64,000 nt of DNA from Sphaerisporangium siamense (lineage in GTDB: Bacteria > Actinomycetota > Actinomycetes > Streptosporangiales > Streptosporangiaceae). Below the pieces are notes generated by a model. That model saw only the letters and a list, made by a program, of their open reading frames with translations, was not told the origin of the DNA and searched no databases. Location: positions 744,001 to 808,000 of the forward strand of contig NZ_JACHND010000001.1 in assembly GCF_014205275.1 (NCBI RefSeq), written 5' to 3'. Below, piece after piece: positions 19,313 through 32,289 of this stretch (the stretch's first letter is position 1; every line of letters begins with the position of its first letter). The position numbers and the translations under genes are program-made.

Positions 19313-19395
19313 ATCCTAGAATGAGCACCCCGCGGCGCGCGCACCCGCCCGTCCGCGGGCCAGAATCACTCTCAGGACCCGGAGAAAGGCGAACG

Positions 19396-20010
19396 ATGCC
19401 CCAGCGGCCCACGGCCTCAGGCGCGCGCACGCGCCAGCGCATCCTCGACGCCGCGGAGCAGCTCATGCGCACGGCCGGCGTCGCCCGCGCGACCACCAAA
19501 GAGATCGCGCGCGCCGCCGGCATCAGCGAGGCGGCGCTGTACCGGCACTTCTCCGGCAAGGAGGAGATGTTCGTCAAGGTGCTCGAAGAGCGGCTCCCCG
19601 GTCTCGGCACGCTGATCGGGAACCTCGCCCAGGATCCGGGCGAGCGCACGACCGAGGAGTGCCTGGCCGAGATCGCCCGCACGGCCACCCTGTTCTACGA
19701 GGCCAGCACGCCGATCGCCGCGTCGCTGTTCGCCGAGCCCGCGCTGCTGGAACGCCACCGCGAGGGCCTGCGCAAGCTCGGCGCGGGCCCGCACCGGCCG
19801 CTGGACGCGCTCGCCGGCTACCTGCGCTCGCTGCGCGACGCCGGCCGCGTCCGCCGGGACGCCGACCCCGACGCGGCGGCGGCCCTGCTGCTCGGCGCCT
19901 GCTACCAGCGCGCCCAGCTCACCCTGTTCGCCCGCGAGGAGGAGCCGCCGGCCTCGCTCGACGACTTCGCGACGTCCCTGGCCCGCACCCTCCTCGACGG
20001 CATCCGCTGA
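19396..20010 (+). CDS. TetR family transcriptional regulator
   Basis: The N-terminal TetR helix-turn-helix is complete: TRQRILDAAEQLM, then TTKEIARAAGISEAALYRHF with the conserved SxxxLYxHF pattern (about residues 12-55). The C-terminal ligand domain brings it to 204 residues, a normal size. GGAGAAAGG precedes the ATG. It diverges from the NAD(P)H-binding gene and lies 109 bp before the fadA operon. The adjacent palindrome at 19297-19312 is its best operator candidate. The different palindrome at fadA is less likely to be its target. Confidence 0.9.
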   Translation: MPQRPTASGARTRQRILDAAEQLMRTAGVARATTKEIARAAGISEAALYRHFSGKEEMFVKVLEERLPGLGTLIGNLAQDPGERTTEECLAEIARTATLFYEASTPIAASLFAEPALLERHREGLRKLGAGPHRPLDALAGYLRSLRDAGRVRRDADPDAAAALLLGACYQRAQLTLFAREEEPPASLDDFATSLARTLLDGIR

Positions 20011-20082
20011 CGGTCATGGGCGCCGGGAAGGCCCGGCGCGGGTAGGACACCACCTGGACGCGGCGCCGCCGGGCCGTGGCAT

Positions 20083-20099
20083 TATGTTACTCACGAGTA
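20083..20099 (+). promoter_or_regulatory. fadA promoter -10 element with overlapping palindromic operator
   Basis: TATGTT at 20083-20088 is a good -10 hexamer. The perfect palindrome TACTC-AC-GAGTA at 20088-20099 covers the expected transcription start. A repressor bound there would block initiation of the fadA-fadB operon. TetR-type fatty-acid regulators with TACTC/GAGTA half-sites are plausible, but the factor is not identified. Confidence 0.6.
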
Positions 20100-20119
20100 G
20101 CCTATGCGAGGAGCCAGCC

Positions 20120-21319
20120 GTGCCAACGTCACGTGACGTCGTGTTCGTCGACGGCGTGCGCACGCCTTTCGGCAGGTCGGGCCCGAAAGGCCTGTACGCC
20201 GAGACGCGTGCCGATGACCTGGTCGTCCGTGTCATCCGTGAGCTGATGCGCCGCAACCCGGGCCTGCCGCCCGAACGCGTCGACGAGGTCGCGATCGCGG
20301 CCACCACCCAGATCGGCGACCAGGGGCTGACCATCGGGCGGTCCGCCGCCGTGCTGGCCGGGCTGCCGAAGACCGTCCCCGGGTACGCCGTGGACCGCAT
20401 GTGCGCGGGCGCGATGACCGCCGTCACGAACGTCGCCGGGGGCATCGCCTTCGGCGCCTACGACGTCGCCATCGCGGGCGGCGTGGAGCACATGGGCCGC
20501 CACCCGATGGGCGAAGGGGTGGACCCGAACCCCCGGTTTCTGTCGGAGAGCCTGGTGGACGGCTCGGCGCTGATCATGGGCATGACGGCGGAGAACCTGC
20601 ACGACCGGTACCCCGAGATCACCAGGCGGCGCGCGGACGCCTACGCCGTGGCCTCGCAGGAGAAGGTCGCCAAGGCGTACGCCGACGGCAGGATCCAGCA
20701 GGACCTGGTGCCGACGGCGGCCCGCAAGGCCGCCGAGGGCTGGGGCCTGGCCACCGAGGACGAGCCGCCCAGGCCCGGCACCACCATGGAGGGCCTCGCC
20801 GGGCTGAAGACGCCGTTCCGCGCGCACGGCCGCGTCACGGCCGGCAACGCGGCGGGCCTCAACGACGGCGCCACCGGCTGCGTGGTCGCGGCGGCGGACG
20901 TCACGGCCGAGCTGGGCCTGACCGCCAAGATGCGCCTGGTCTCCTACGCCTTCGCCGGGGTGGACCCGGAGGTCATGGGCGTCGGCCCGATCCCGTCCAC
21001 CGAGCGGGCGCTGCGCCTGGCGGGCCTCGGCATCGGCGACATCGGCCTGATCGAGATCAACGAGGCGTTCGCCGTGCAGGTGCTGGCCTTCCTCGGGCAC
21101 TTCGGCATCGCCGACGACGACCCCCGGGTGAACCCCTACGGCGGCGCGATCGCGTTCGGCCACCCGCTCGCCTCGTCGGGCGTCCGCCTGATGACGCAGC
21201 TCGCCCGCCAGTTCGGCGAACGGCCCGACGTCCGGTACGGCATCACCACGATGTGCGTCGGCATGGGCATGGGCGGAACGGTCATCTGGGAGAACCCCGC
21301 CTGGGAGGGCGCCAAGTGA
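20120..21319 (+). CDS. fadA: Acetyl-CoA acyltransferase (thiolase, FadA)
   Basis: A 399-residue thiolase with the nucleophilic cysteine C95 in DRMCAGAMTAV, active-site histidine H348 in FGHPLASSG, and second cysteine C379 in TMCVGMGMGG. It carries out the thiolytic last step of fatty acid beta-oxidation. The GTG at 20120 is chosen because GAGGAG lies 5 nt upstream; an in-frame ATG 36 bases upstream falls within the palindromic operator and promoter. The stop overlaps the GTG of fadB, giving a tight fadAB operon with two partner enzymes of one complex. Confidence 0.92.
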   Translation: MPTSRDVVFVDGVRTPFGRSGPKGLYAETRADDLVVRVIRELMRRNPGLPPERVDEVAIAATTQIGDQGLTIGRSAAVLAGLPKTVPGYAVDRMCAGAMTAVTNVAGGIAFGAYDVAIAGGVEHMGRHPMGEGVDPNPRFLSESLVDGSALIMGMTAENLHDRYPEITRRRADAYAVASQEKVAKAYADGRIQQDLVPTAARKAAEGWGLATEDEPPRPGTTMEGLAGLKTPFRAHGRVTAGNAAGLNDGATGCVVAAADVTAELGLTAKMRLVSYAFAGVDPEVMGVGPIPSTERALRLAGLGIGDIGLIEINEAFAVQVLAFLGHFGIADDDPRVNPYGGAIAFGHPLASSGVRLMTQLARQFGERPDVRYGITTMCVGMGMGGTVIWENPAWEGAK

Positions 21320-23409
21320 GCGACATCACCGAGATCTTCGACGACGAGGTCGTGACCCACGCCCTCGTCCGCGACGTGAGCCTCCCCGGCGGCGCGGGGA
21401 CGATGGCCCTGATCACGCTGGACAACGGCTTCGACCACACCAAGCCGAACACCTTCGGGCCGCGCGGCCTGACCGAGCTGGACAAGGCCCTGGACGCGAT
21501 CGCCGCCCGCGACGACCTGGCCGCCGTCGGCGTGACCGGCAAGCCGTTCATCTTCGCGGTCGGCGCCGACCTCAAGGGCGCGGCGCTGGTCAGGACCCGC
21601 GGGCAGGCCGAGGAGCTCGGCAGGCTCGGGCACGAGGTGTTCCGCAGGCTCGGCGAGCTGGAGGTGCCGTCGTTCGCGTTCGTGAACGGCGCGGCCATGG
21701 GCGGCGGCCTGGAGATCGCGCTGCACTGCACCTACCGGACGATCTCGTCGGGCGTGCCGGCGGTGGCGCTGCCGGAGTGCTTCCTCGGGCTGGTCCCCGG
21801 CTGGGGCGGCACGCAGCTACTCCCCCGGCTGATCGGCCCCGCGTCCGCGCTCAAGCTCATCATCGAGAACCCGCTGTCGCAGAACCGCATGATCAAGGGG
21901 CGGGAGGCGTTCCGGCTCGGCGTCGCCGACGCGATCTTCGAGCCCGCCGACTTCCTGGAGGAGTCGCTGCGCTGGGCCGCCCGGGTGCTGACCGGCGAGG
22001 CCGCGGTGTCCCGTCCGCCGTTCACCTCCGACGCCGCGGCCTGGGACTCGGCCGTCGCGGGCGCGCGGGCGCTGGTGGACCTGAAGCTGCGCGGCGCCTC
22101 GCCGGCGCCGTACCGCGCGCTCGACCTGGTCGCGCTCGCCCGCACGGCCGGGCGGGACGAGGGGTTCGAGGCCGAGACCCAGGCCCTGGCGGACCTGCTC
22201 ATGGGCGACGAGCTGCGCGCCGGGCTCTACTCCTTCGACCTGGTGCAGCGCCGCGCCAAGCGGCCCGCGGGCGCGCCCGACAAGGCGCTCGCCCGCAAGG
22301 TGACCAAGGTGGGGGTGGTGGGCGCGGGCCTGATGGCCTCCCAGCTCGCGCTGCTGTTCGCGCGGCGGCTGGAGGTGCCCGTCGTCCTCACCGACCTGGA
22401 CCAGGAGCGCCTGGACAAGGGCGTCGGCTACGTGCGCGCCGAGGTGGACAAGCTGCTCGCCAAGGGCCGGGTGAACGGCGACCAGGCCAACCGGCTGAAG
22501 GGCCTGGTCTCGGGGTCGCTGACCAAGGACGCCTTCGCCGACGCCGACTTCGTGATCGAGGCCGTCTTCGAGGACCTGAAGGTCAAGAAGCAGGTGTTCG
22601 CCGAGGTCGAGGCCGTCGTCGGCCCCGAGTGCGTGCTGGCGACCAACACCTCCTCGCTGTCGGTGAGCGCGATGGCGTCGGGGCTGCGCCACCCCGAGCG
22701 GGTGGTCGGCTTCCACTTCTTCAACCCGGTGGCCGTGCTGCCGCTGCTGGAGATCGTCCGCGGTGAGCGCACCGACGACGCCACGCTGGCCACGGCCTTC
22801 GCGACCGGCAAGGCGCTGAAGAAGTCGTGCGTGCTGGTGAAGGACGCCCCGGCGTTCGTGGTGAACCGCCTGCTGACCCGCTTCATGGGCGAGGTCATCG
22901 GGGCGGTGGACGAGGGCACCCCGGTCGAGACGGCCGACCACGCCCTGGACGGGCTCGGGCTGCCGATGTCGCCGTTCGCGCTGCTCCAGCTCGTCGGCCC
23001 GGCGGTGGCGCTGCACGTCGCCGAGACGCTGCACGAGGCGTTCCCCGCCCGGTACAAGGTCTCGGAGAACCTGGCGAACCTGGTGAAGGCCGGCAAGCCC
23101 GGCGTGTTCGCGCCCGACTTCTCGATCGACCCCGAGGCGCGCCAGATCTTCGAGGGCTCCGGCCTGACCGGGCCGTCCGCCGAGGAGGTGCGGGCGCGGG
23201 CGCTGCGCGCGCTGGCCGAGGAGGCGCGCCTGATGCTGGACGAGGGCGTCGTGGCCGCCGCCGAGGACGTGGACCTGTGCATGATCCTCGGCGCGGGCTG
23301 GCCGTTCCACACCGGCGGCATCACGCCGTACCTGGACAGGACGGGCGTGTCGGCCGAGGTGACCGGGCGCCGCTTCCTCGCGCCGGGCATGGCGTCGGTC
23401 CCCGCCTGA
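21316..23409 (+). CDS. fadB: Fatty acid oxidation protein FadB-like (enoyl-CoA hydratase / 3-hydroxyacyl-CoA dehydrogenase)
   Basis: Fused crotonase and dehydrogenase of 697 residues. The N-terminal hydratase (about residues 1-200) has the oxyanion loop VNGAAMGGGLEIALHC and PECFLGLVPGWGG. The dehydrogenase begins near residue 330 with VGVVGAGLMASQLA, followed by FHFFNPVAVLPLLEIV carrying the catalytic His, and ends with two C-terminal helical domains. It hydrates enoyl-CoA and oxidises 3-hydroxyacyl-CoA. The GTG start overlaps the fadA stop. A strong hairpin follows the stop. Confidence 0.92.
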   Translation: MSDITEIFDDEVVTHALVRDVSLPGGAGTMALITLDNGFDHTKPNTFGPRGLTELDKALDAIAARDDLAAVGVTGKPFIFAVGADLKGAALVRTRGQAEELGRLGHEVFRRLGELEVPSFAFVNGAAMGGGLEIALHCTYRTISSGVPAVALPECFLGLVPGWGGTQLLPRLIGPASALKLIIENPLSQNRMIKGREAFRLGVADAIFEPADFLEESLRWAARVLTGEAAVSRPPFTSDAAAWDSAVAGARALVDLKLRGASPAPYRALDLVALARTAGRDEGFEAETQALADLLMGDELRAGLYSFDLVQRRAKRPAGAPDKALARKVTKVGVVGAGLMASQLALLFARRLEVPVVLTDLDQERLDKGVGYVRAEVDKLLAKGRVNGDQANRLKGLVSGSLTKDAFADADFVIEAVFEDLKVKKQVFAEVEAVVGPECVLATNTSSLSVSAMASGLRHPERVVGFHFFNPVAVLPLLEIVRGERTDDATLATAFATGKALKKSCVLVKDAPAFVVNRLLTRFMGEVIGAVDEGTPVETADHALDGLGLPMSPFALLQLVGPAVALHVAETLHEAFPARYKVSENLANLVKAGKPGVFAPDFSIDPEARQIFEGSGLTGPSAEEVRARALRALAEEARLMLDEGVVAAAEDVDLCMILGAGWPFHTGGITPYLDRTGVSAEVTGRRFLAPGMASVPA

Positions 23410-23422
23410 CCGTCCCTGATCG

Positions 23423-23456
23423 CGCCGGCCTCCGGGGGCGTTCCTGGAGGCCGGCG
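23423..23456 (+). terminator. Hairpin terminator after fadB
   Basis: A perfect 11-bp stem (CGCCGGCCTCC with GGAGGCCGGCG) closes a 12-nt loop 14 bases after the fadB stop. No U-run follows. Confidence 0.65.
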
Positions 23457-23486
23457 TCAGGTCGCGTAGCTAAGAAATCACCACCT

Positions 23487-23527
23487 GTACGGACATATCC
23501 CGCCGATTACGTCCGTACCTGTACAGA
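23487..23527. promoter_or_regulatory. Paired ACCTGTAC repeats and inverted repeat upstream of rlmA
   Basis: GTACGGAC (23487-23494) and GTCCGTAC (23511-23518) form an 8-bp inverted repeat around an AT-richer spacer. ACCTGTAC recurs directly, and a palindromic CTGTACAG follows at 23520-23527. This looks like a protein-binding or RNA-structure element in the leader of the next gene. No known factor is recognised. Confidence 0.4.
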
Positions 23528-23574
23528 CCACTCCGTAGCCGGACGCCCCGTCCGAGGCCCCGCCGGAATTCGGG

Positions 23575-24423
23575 ATGATGGAGTTCATGCTCGCCGACGC
23601 CATCAACGCCCTCGCCTGCCCCGTGTGCCGGGGCGACCTGTCCCTGCGCGGCGCGGCCGTCCGGTGCGCGGAGGGTCACGCGTTCGACGTGGCGCGGCAG
23701 GGCTACGTGAGCCTGCTGACCGGCTCCGCGGCCCCCGGCACCGCCGACACCCCGGCCATGGTGGCCGCGCGGGCGGAGTTCCTCGACGACGGACACTACA
23801 CGCCGCTGGCCGAGCGGTTGCGCGCGCTGGTCGGTGAGGTCGCCGCGCCGGGCCCTGGAATCGTCCTGGACGCCGGAGCCGGCACGGGCCACTACCTGGC
23901 CCGTGCGCTGCGCCCGGACGACGTGGGGATCGCCCTGGACGTCTCCAAGCACGCGCTCAGGCGGGCCGCCCGCGCCCACCCGCGGGTCGCCGCGGTCGTC
24001 GCGGACGTGTGGCGCGCGCTGCCGGTGAAGGACGGCAGGGTGGAGGTCGTGCTCGACGTGTTCGCCCCCCGCAACGGGCCCGAGTTCGCCCGCGTGCTGC
24101 GGCCCGGGGGGACGCTCGTCGTGGTCACCCCCACCTCACGCCACCTGGCGCCGCTGGTCGAGACGCTCGGCCTGCTGTCGGTGGACGAGGCCAAGGCCCG
24201 CCGGGTCGAGGAGTCCCTCGGGGGCCACTTCACCGAGATCTCGCGGGAGGTCCTGGAGGGCCGTATGCTCCTCGACCACCGGGCGGTCGCCGCGGTCGCC
24301 GGGATGGGGCCGAGCGCATGGCATGTCGATTCCGGGGCACTGGAACAGGAGATTTCCCGCCTGCCTCTCCAGGTGGCCGTGGAAATGTCATGCCACATCT
24401 CACTCTTCCGTAAGATCGCCTAG
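23575..24423 (+). CDS. RlmA-family 23S rRNA (guanine-N1)-methyltransferase
   Basis: An N-terminal zinc module (C15, C18, C31, H35 within CPVCRGDL ... RCAEGHAFD) is followed by ARQGYVSLL and a class I SAM fold with DAGAGTGHYLARAL. This order is diagnostic of RlmA(I)/RlmA(II), which methylate G745 or G748 in 23S rRNA; the RlmA(II) member TlrB confers tylosin resistance. Which guanine is modified is not decidable here. ATG codons at 23575, 23578 and 23587 are all possible. The last has GGAG only 3 nt upstream and I regard the start as open. The gene is isolated. Confidence 0.85.
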   Translation: MMEFMLADAINALACPVCRGDLSLRGAAVRCAEGHAFDVARQGYVSLLTGSAAPGTADTPAMVAARAEFLDDGHYTPLAERLRALVGEVAAPGPGIVLDAGAGTGHYLARALRPDDVGIALDVSKHALRRAARAHPRVAAVVADVWRALPVKDGRVEVVLDVFAPRNGPEFARVLRPGGTLVVVTPTSRHLAPLVETLGLLSVDEAKARRVEESLGGHFTEISREVLEGRMLLDHRAVAAVAGMGPSAWHVDSGALEQEISRLPLQVAVEMSCHISLFRKIA

Positions 24424-24539
24424 AACAACCCGAATTACGAATTTCCCCGACTTTGTAGACCAACATCCGTTTAGAAGCGACATACTTAACGGCAACCCGC
24501 CGATGCCGGTCCGGGAGAGCGTGAGGGAGGGGCACGCCC

Positions 24540-26333
24540 ATGAAGGCCGAGGAACGCTGGCAGGCCAGGTTCCGCGCGGCACGTATGACACTGCCCGTTT
24601 GGGCACGGCTCGCACCGTCCCGGGCCGTGTACCGCTGCAACATCTCCGGCATCTGGGAGATCCACGCCTGGGACCGGTCGAACGGCGCCACCCGGCAGGT
24701 CACCAGCCGTCCGCGCGGCACCTCGCACGCCGCGATCGACCCCACCGGTCAGTGGATCTGGTGGTTCTCCGACACCTACGGCGACGAGTTCGGCATCTGG
24801 ACGCGCCAGCCGTTCAACGGCGGCCCCGAGATGCCGGCCCACCCCGACCTGGCGCCCGGGCACCCGACCGGCCTCGCGCTGTCCGCCGCGGGCACCGCCG
24901 CCGTCGGGCGCAGCAGCCGCCACGGCTTCCAGGTGCTGCACTTCCGCGTCGGCGGCGACGAGCGGCCCGCCGTCATCTACGAGTCTCGCGAGTTCGCGCA
25001 GGTCTCCGGCATGTCGCTGGACGGCTCGCTGATCGCGGTGAGCCACAGCGAGCACGGCGACTCCCGCCACCCCGCCCTGCGCGTGATCAGGCCGAACGGC
25101 CAGGTGGTCGGCGACCTGCACGACGGGCCCGGCAAGGGCTTCAGCGGCGTGCGGTTCGCCCCGACCATGACCGACCGGCGCATCCTCACCCTGCACGAGC
25201 GTCGCGGCCGTCGCGAGCCCCTGGTCTGGGACCCGCTGACCGGCGAGCAGCGCGAGATCTGGCTGCGCGTGCCCGGTGAGATCACCGCCGACTGGTACCA
25301 CGACGGCAGGGCGCTGCTCATCGGCCACAACGACCGGGCCAGGACCGAGCTGTTCCGCTACGACCTCGGCGGCGGTGACCTCGCGCCGATCAAGACCCTG
25401 CACGGCGTCATCCACGACGCCATGCCCCGGCCGGACGGCACCGTCGAGTACTCGTGGTCCAGCGCGGCGCACCCTCCGGTGGTCCGCGCCAGCGACGGCC
25501 ACGTCGTCATGAACCAGTCCGGCCCCTCCGCGCCGCCCTCGGTGCCGCTGGAGGACGTCTTCGTCGAAGGCCCCGGCGGGCGGATCCACGCCCTGGTGTC
25601 GCGCCCCGAGATCGGCACGAGCCCGTACCCGGCCGTCTTCCTGCTGCACGGCGGCCCGGCCGCGCAGGACGACGACTCGTTCCTGCCGAACGTCGCCGCC
25701 TGGGTCGACGCCGGCTTCGTGGTCGTGCGGGTCAACTACCGCGGCTCGACGGGGTACGGCTCGGCGTGGCGGGACGCGCTACGCGGCGACGTCGGCCACA
25801 TCGAGCTGTCCGACGTCGCGGCGGTCCGCGACTGGGCCGTCACCACCGGCCTGGCCGACCCCGAGCGCCTGGTGCTCGCGGGCGCGTCCTGGGGCGGCTA
25901 CCTCACGCTGCTCGGCCTCGGCACCCAGCCCAAGAGCTGGGCGGCCGGGATCGCCGCCGTGCCCATCGCCGACCACGCCGCCGCCTACCGCGACGAGACC
26001 GAGGGCCTGCGCGCCTACCACCGCGCCCTGTTCGGCGGCTCGCCGCAGGAGGTGCCGGAGCTGTACGCGGCGTCCTCGCCGATGTCGTACCTGGACGGCA
26101 TACGGGCGCCGCTGCTCGTGCTGGCGGGCGAGAACGACCCGCGCTCGCCGATCCGGCAGATCGAGCAGTACCTGGGCAAGCTCGCCGAGCGGGACCACGC
26201 GTTCGAGGTCTACCGCTACAGCGCCGGACACGGCTCCCTGGTCGTCGAGGAGCGCATCCGCCAGATGGCGGCGCAGCTCGACTTCGCGCGCAAGCACGTC
26301 GGCCTCGCCCAGCCCGCCTCGGCGCGGTCCTGA
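24540..26333 (+). CDS. S9 family serine peptidase (prolyl oligopeptidase-like)
   Basis: A 597-residue protein with an N-terminal beta-propeller (about residues 35-340) and a C-terminal alpha/beta hydrolase. The latter has LLHGGP, the nucleophile elbow GASWGG (S450), the acid D533 in ENDPRSP and the histidine H564 in YSAGHGS. Such acylaminoacyl-peptidase or oligopeptidase-type enzymes cleave short peptides in the cytoplasm; there is no signal peptide. GGAGGGG precedes the ATG. It ends in a symmetrical hairpin shared with the convergent phosphatase gene. Confidence 0.9.
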   Translation: MKAEERWQARFRAARMTLPVWARLAPSRAVYRCNISGIWEIHAWDRSNGATRQVTSRPRGTSHAAIDPTGQWIWWFSDTYGDEFGIWTRQPFNGGPEMPAHPDLAPGHPTGLALSAAGTAAVGRSSRHGFQVLHFRVGGDERPAVIYESREFAQVSGMSLDGSLIAVSHSEHGDSRHPALRVIRPNGQVVGDLHDGPGKGFSGVRFAPTMTDRRILTLHERRGRREPLVWDPLTGEQREIWLRVPGEITADWYHDGRALLIGHNDRARTELFRYDLGGGDLAPIKTLHGVIHDAMPRPDGTVEYSWSSAAHPPVVRASDGHVVMNQSGPSAPPSVPLEDVFVEGPGGRIHALVSRPEIGTSPYPAVFLLHGGPAAQDDDSFLPNVAAWVDAGFVVVRVNYRGSTGYGSAWRDALRGDVGHIELSDVAAVRDWAVTTGLADPERLVLAGASWGGYLTLLGLGTQPKSWAAGIAAVPIADHAAAYRDETEGLRAYHRALFGGSPQEVPELYAASSPMSYLDGIRAPLLVLAGENDPRSPIRQIEQYLGKLAERDHAFEVYRYSAGHGSLVVEERIRQMAAQLDFARKHVGLAQPASARS

Positions 26334-26385
26334 GCCGGGAGGCGGGCCCGGTACGGACCGGTCCGCCGCCACCGGTCTAGACCAC

Positions 26386-26419
26386 CGCGGGAGACGGCGC
26401 CCGCCCGGCCGTCTCCGCG
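26386..26419. terminator. Bidirectional hairpin between the S9 peptidase and osaC-like genes
   Basis: GGAGACGG at 26390-26397 pairs perfectly with CCGTCTCC at 26409-26416, extended by imperfect CGCG arms. It lies between two convergent stops and can serve either direction. Confidence 0.5.
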
Positions 26420-26444
26420 ACGGCCGGGAGCGGCGAGGCGGGGG

Positions 26445-28001
26445 TCAGTCGGCGCGCAGCACCAGGATCGCGAGGTCGTCGGCGCTGGGCTCGGCGGCGT
26501 ACTCCTCCACGGCGCGGCGGATGCGCTCGGCGACGGCCCGCGCCGACAGCTCGGCGCACTCGGCCAGCAGCTTGGCCAGGCCGCCGTCGTCGTCGAGCAG
26601 CCGTTCTCCCGAGCGGCGTTCCGTGACGCCGTCGGTCACGCCCAGCAGCACGTCCCCGTGGGCCAGGTGGACGTGGTCGGCCTCGAACTCGGCCTCGGGG
26701 AACACGCCGAGCAGCGACTGGGAGGTCACCACGGCCTCGACCACGCCGCTCGGCCGCAGCCGCAGGGCCTCCGGGTGCCCGGCGGAGATCAGGGAGAGGT
26801 CGAGGCCGTCGCCGGTGCGGGTGATCTCGCCGTGCAGGAGCGTGAGGAACCGGGCGCGCTCGCCCTCCTCCAGGATCGCCCGGTTCAGCCGGGAGACGAC
26901 CGAGGCGACGTCGTACCCCTCGCGGGCGAGCAGGCGCAGGGTGTGGCGGGCCAGGCCGGTGACCGCGGCGGCCTCGGGCCCGGTGCCGCAGACGTCGCCG
27001 ATCGCGAAGCGCCACGAGCCCTCGCCGGTGGTGAAAAGGTCGTAGAAATCGCCCCCGACCTCGTTGTTCTCGCCCGCGGGCTCGTACACCACCCAGTAGT
27101 CCAGGCCCGGCGTCTCGGCCGGGGTGCCCGGCGGCAGCAGGCTGCGCTGCAGCGCCCGGTTGGCGTCGGCCTGCTGGGCGTACAGCCGGGCGTTGTCCAT
27201 GGCCAGGGCGGCGCGCCGGGCGAGGTCCTCGGCGAGCCTGGCCACCTCGTCGGGGAAGCGGCCGGCGCGCCCGAGGCACATGAGGCCGAGGCTGCGCCCG
27301 CGCGCGGTCAGCGGGAAGGCCAGCGACTGCCAGTCGGCGAGCTGGATCGGCGTCGGGGTGAGGTTCTCCAGCGCGGGGATCTCGGTCTGTTCGAGCTGCT
27401 CGCGCAGGACGTCGATCTGCGACTCGTCGGCGTGCCAGAGGTAGGCCGGGGTGGGCGGCTCGGCGCCGGAGACGGCGGTGTACACCGCGCACCAGGTGGC
27501 GAGCCGGGGGACGACGATCTGGGCGATCAGCGCGGGCACCATGTTGAGGTCCAGCGTGCCCGCGAGCAGGTCGCTGGCGTCGGCGAGGAACCCCAGCCAG
27601 CCCGGCCCCTGGGAGGCGCCGCCGCCGGCCGTCCAGTCGTCGGGTTCCTCTCCCCCGGAGTTGCCGGGCAGGGGCAGGCGGGCCCAGCGGGTGCGCAGCG
27701 CGCCGGAGAAGCTGACGCCCCAGACCGTGACCGGCGCCGAGGGGGCCGAGGCCGTCGCCGCGTCGTGGTCCTTCTCCCGGACCTCGATCTGCAGCGAATC
27801 CCCCTGATGCATCCATACGATCTCGAACGGACCGTCCCGCACTTCGGCCACGAGCTCGCCGGTCAGCCGCTCCGCGTCGGGCCTGATCGAAGCCGCGGCC
27901 CACGCGGTCATGACCTCGCGCGTGAACCGGATGGCCGCGGGTAGGGCCGTATCGCCGGCCGCGAAGGAGGCGGCCAGCACACCCCGGGAAGAACTTGTCA
28001 T
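26445..28001 (-). CDS. osaC: PP2C/SpoIIE-type phosphatase with GAF and degenerate HATPase domains (OsaC-like)
   Basis: In order: an N-terminal segment resembling an RsbW/HATPase anti-sigma domain but with the N-box lost (SELVTNA replaced by GELVAEV), a GAF-like region (about residues 140-290), and a C-terminal PP2C/SpoIIE phosphatase with NEVGGDFYDLF, GDVCGTGPEAA and PSADDLAILVL. It sits divergently beside the OsaA/OsaB-like kinase and regulator, which recalls Streptomyces coelicolor osaC, a multidomain regulator of SigB after osmotic stress. The copy here is shorter. I chose ATG 28001, with TAAGCA 7 nt before it and no SD; an in-frame GTG at 28031 is the alternative. Confidence 0.75.
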   Translation of the reverse strand: MTSSSRGVLAASFAAGDTALPAAIRFTREVMTAWAAASIRPDAERLTGELVAEVRDGPFEIVWMHQGDSLQIEVREKDHDAATASAPSAPVTVWGVSFSGALRTRWARLPLPGNSGGEEPDDWTAGGGASQGPGWLGFLADASDLLAGTLDLNMVPALIAQIVVPRLATWCAVYTAVSGAEPPTPAYLWHADESQIDVLREQLEQTEIPALENLTPTPIQLADWQSLAFPLTARGRSLGLMCLGRAGRFPDEVARLAEDLARRAALAMDNARLYAQQADANRALQRSLLPPGTPAETPGLDYWVVYEPAGENNEVGGDFYDLFTTGEGSWRFAIGDVCGTGPEAAAVTGLARHTLRLLAREGYDVASVVSRLNRAILEEGERARFLTLLHGEITRTGDGLDLSLISAGHPEALRLRPSGVVEAVVTSQSLLGVFPEAEFEADHVHLAHGDVLLGVTDGVTERRSGERLLDDDGGLAKLLAECAELSARAVAERIRRAVEEYAAEPSADDLAILVLRAD

Positions 28002-28122
28002 CGCACCGTGCTTACCACACTCCGCAGTCACATGCGGTCAACCGACCGGGCGACCGCATAGCCGCCTTCATGCCAGACTGGCACTACTCCGAGTCCCGCC
28101 CGAACAGCGTGAAGGAGGCTTC
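28002..28122. promoter_or_regulatory. Divergent promoter region between osaC-like and osaA-like genes
   Basis: The 121-bp spacer contains a leftward TTGACC box and the leftward TAAGCA element before the osaC-like ATG. AAGGAGG at 28112-28118 is the SD for the kinase. The osmosensor kinase and its phosphatase partner thus share one regulatory interval. Confidence 0.5.
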
Positions 28123-32288
<4,166 letters not shown>

Positions 32289-32289
<1 letters not shown>

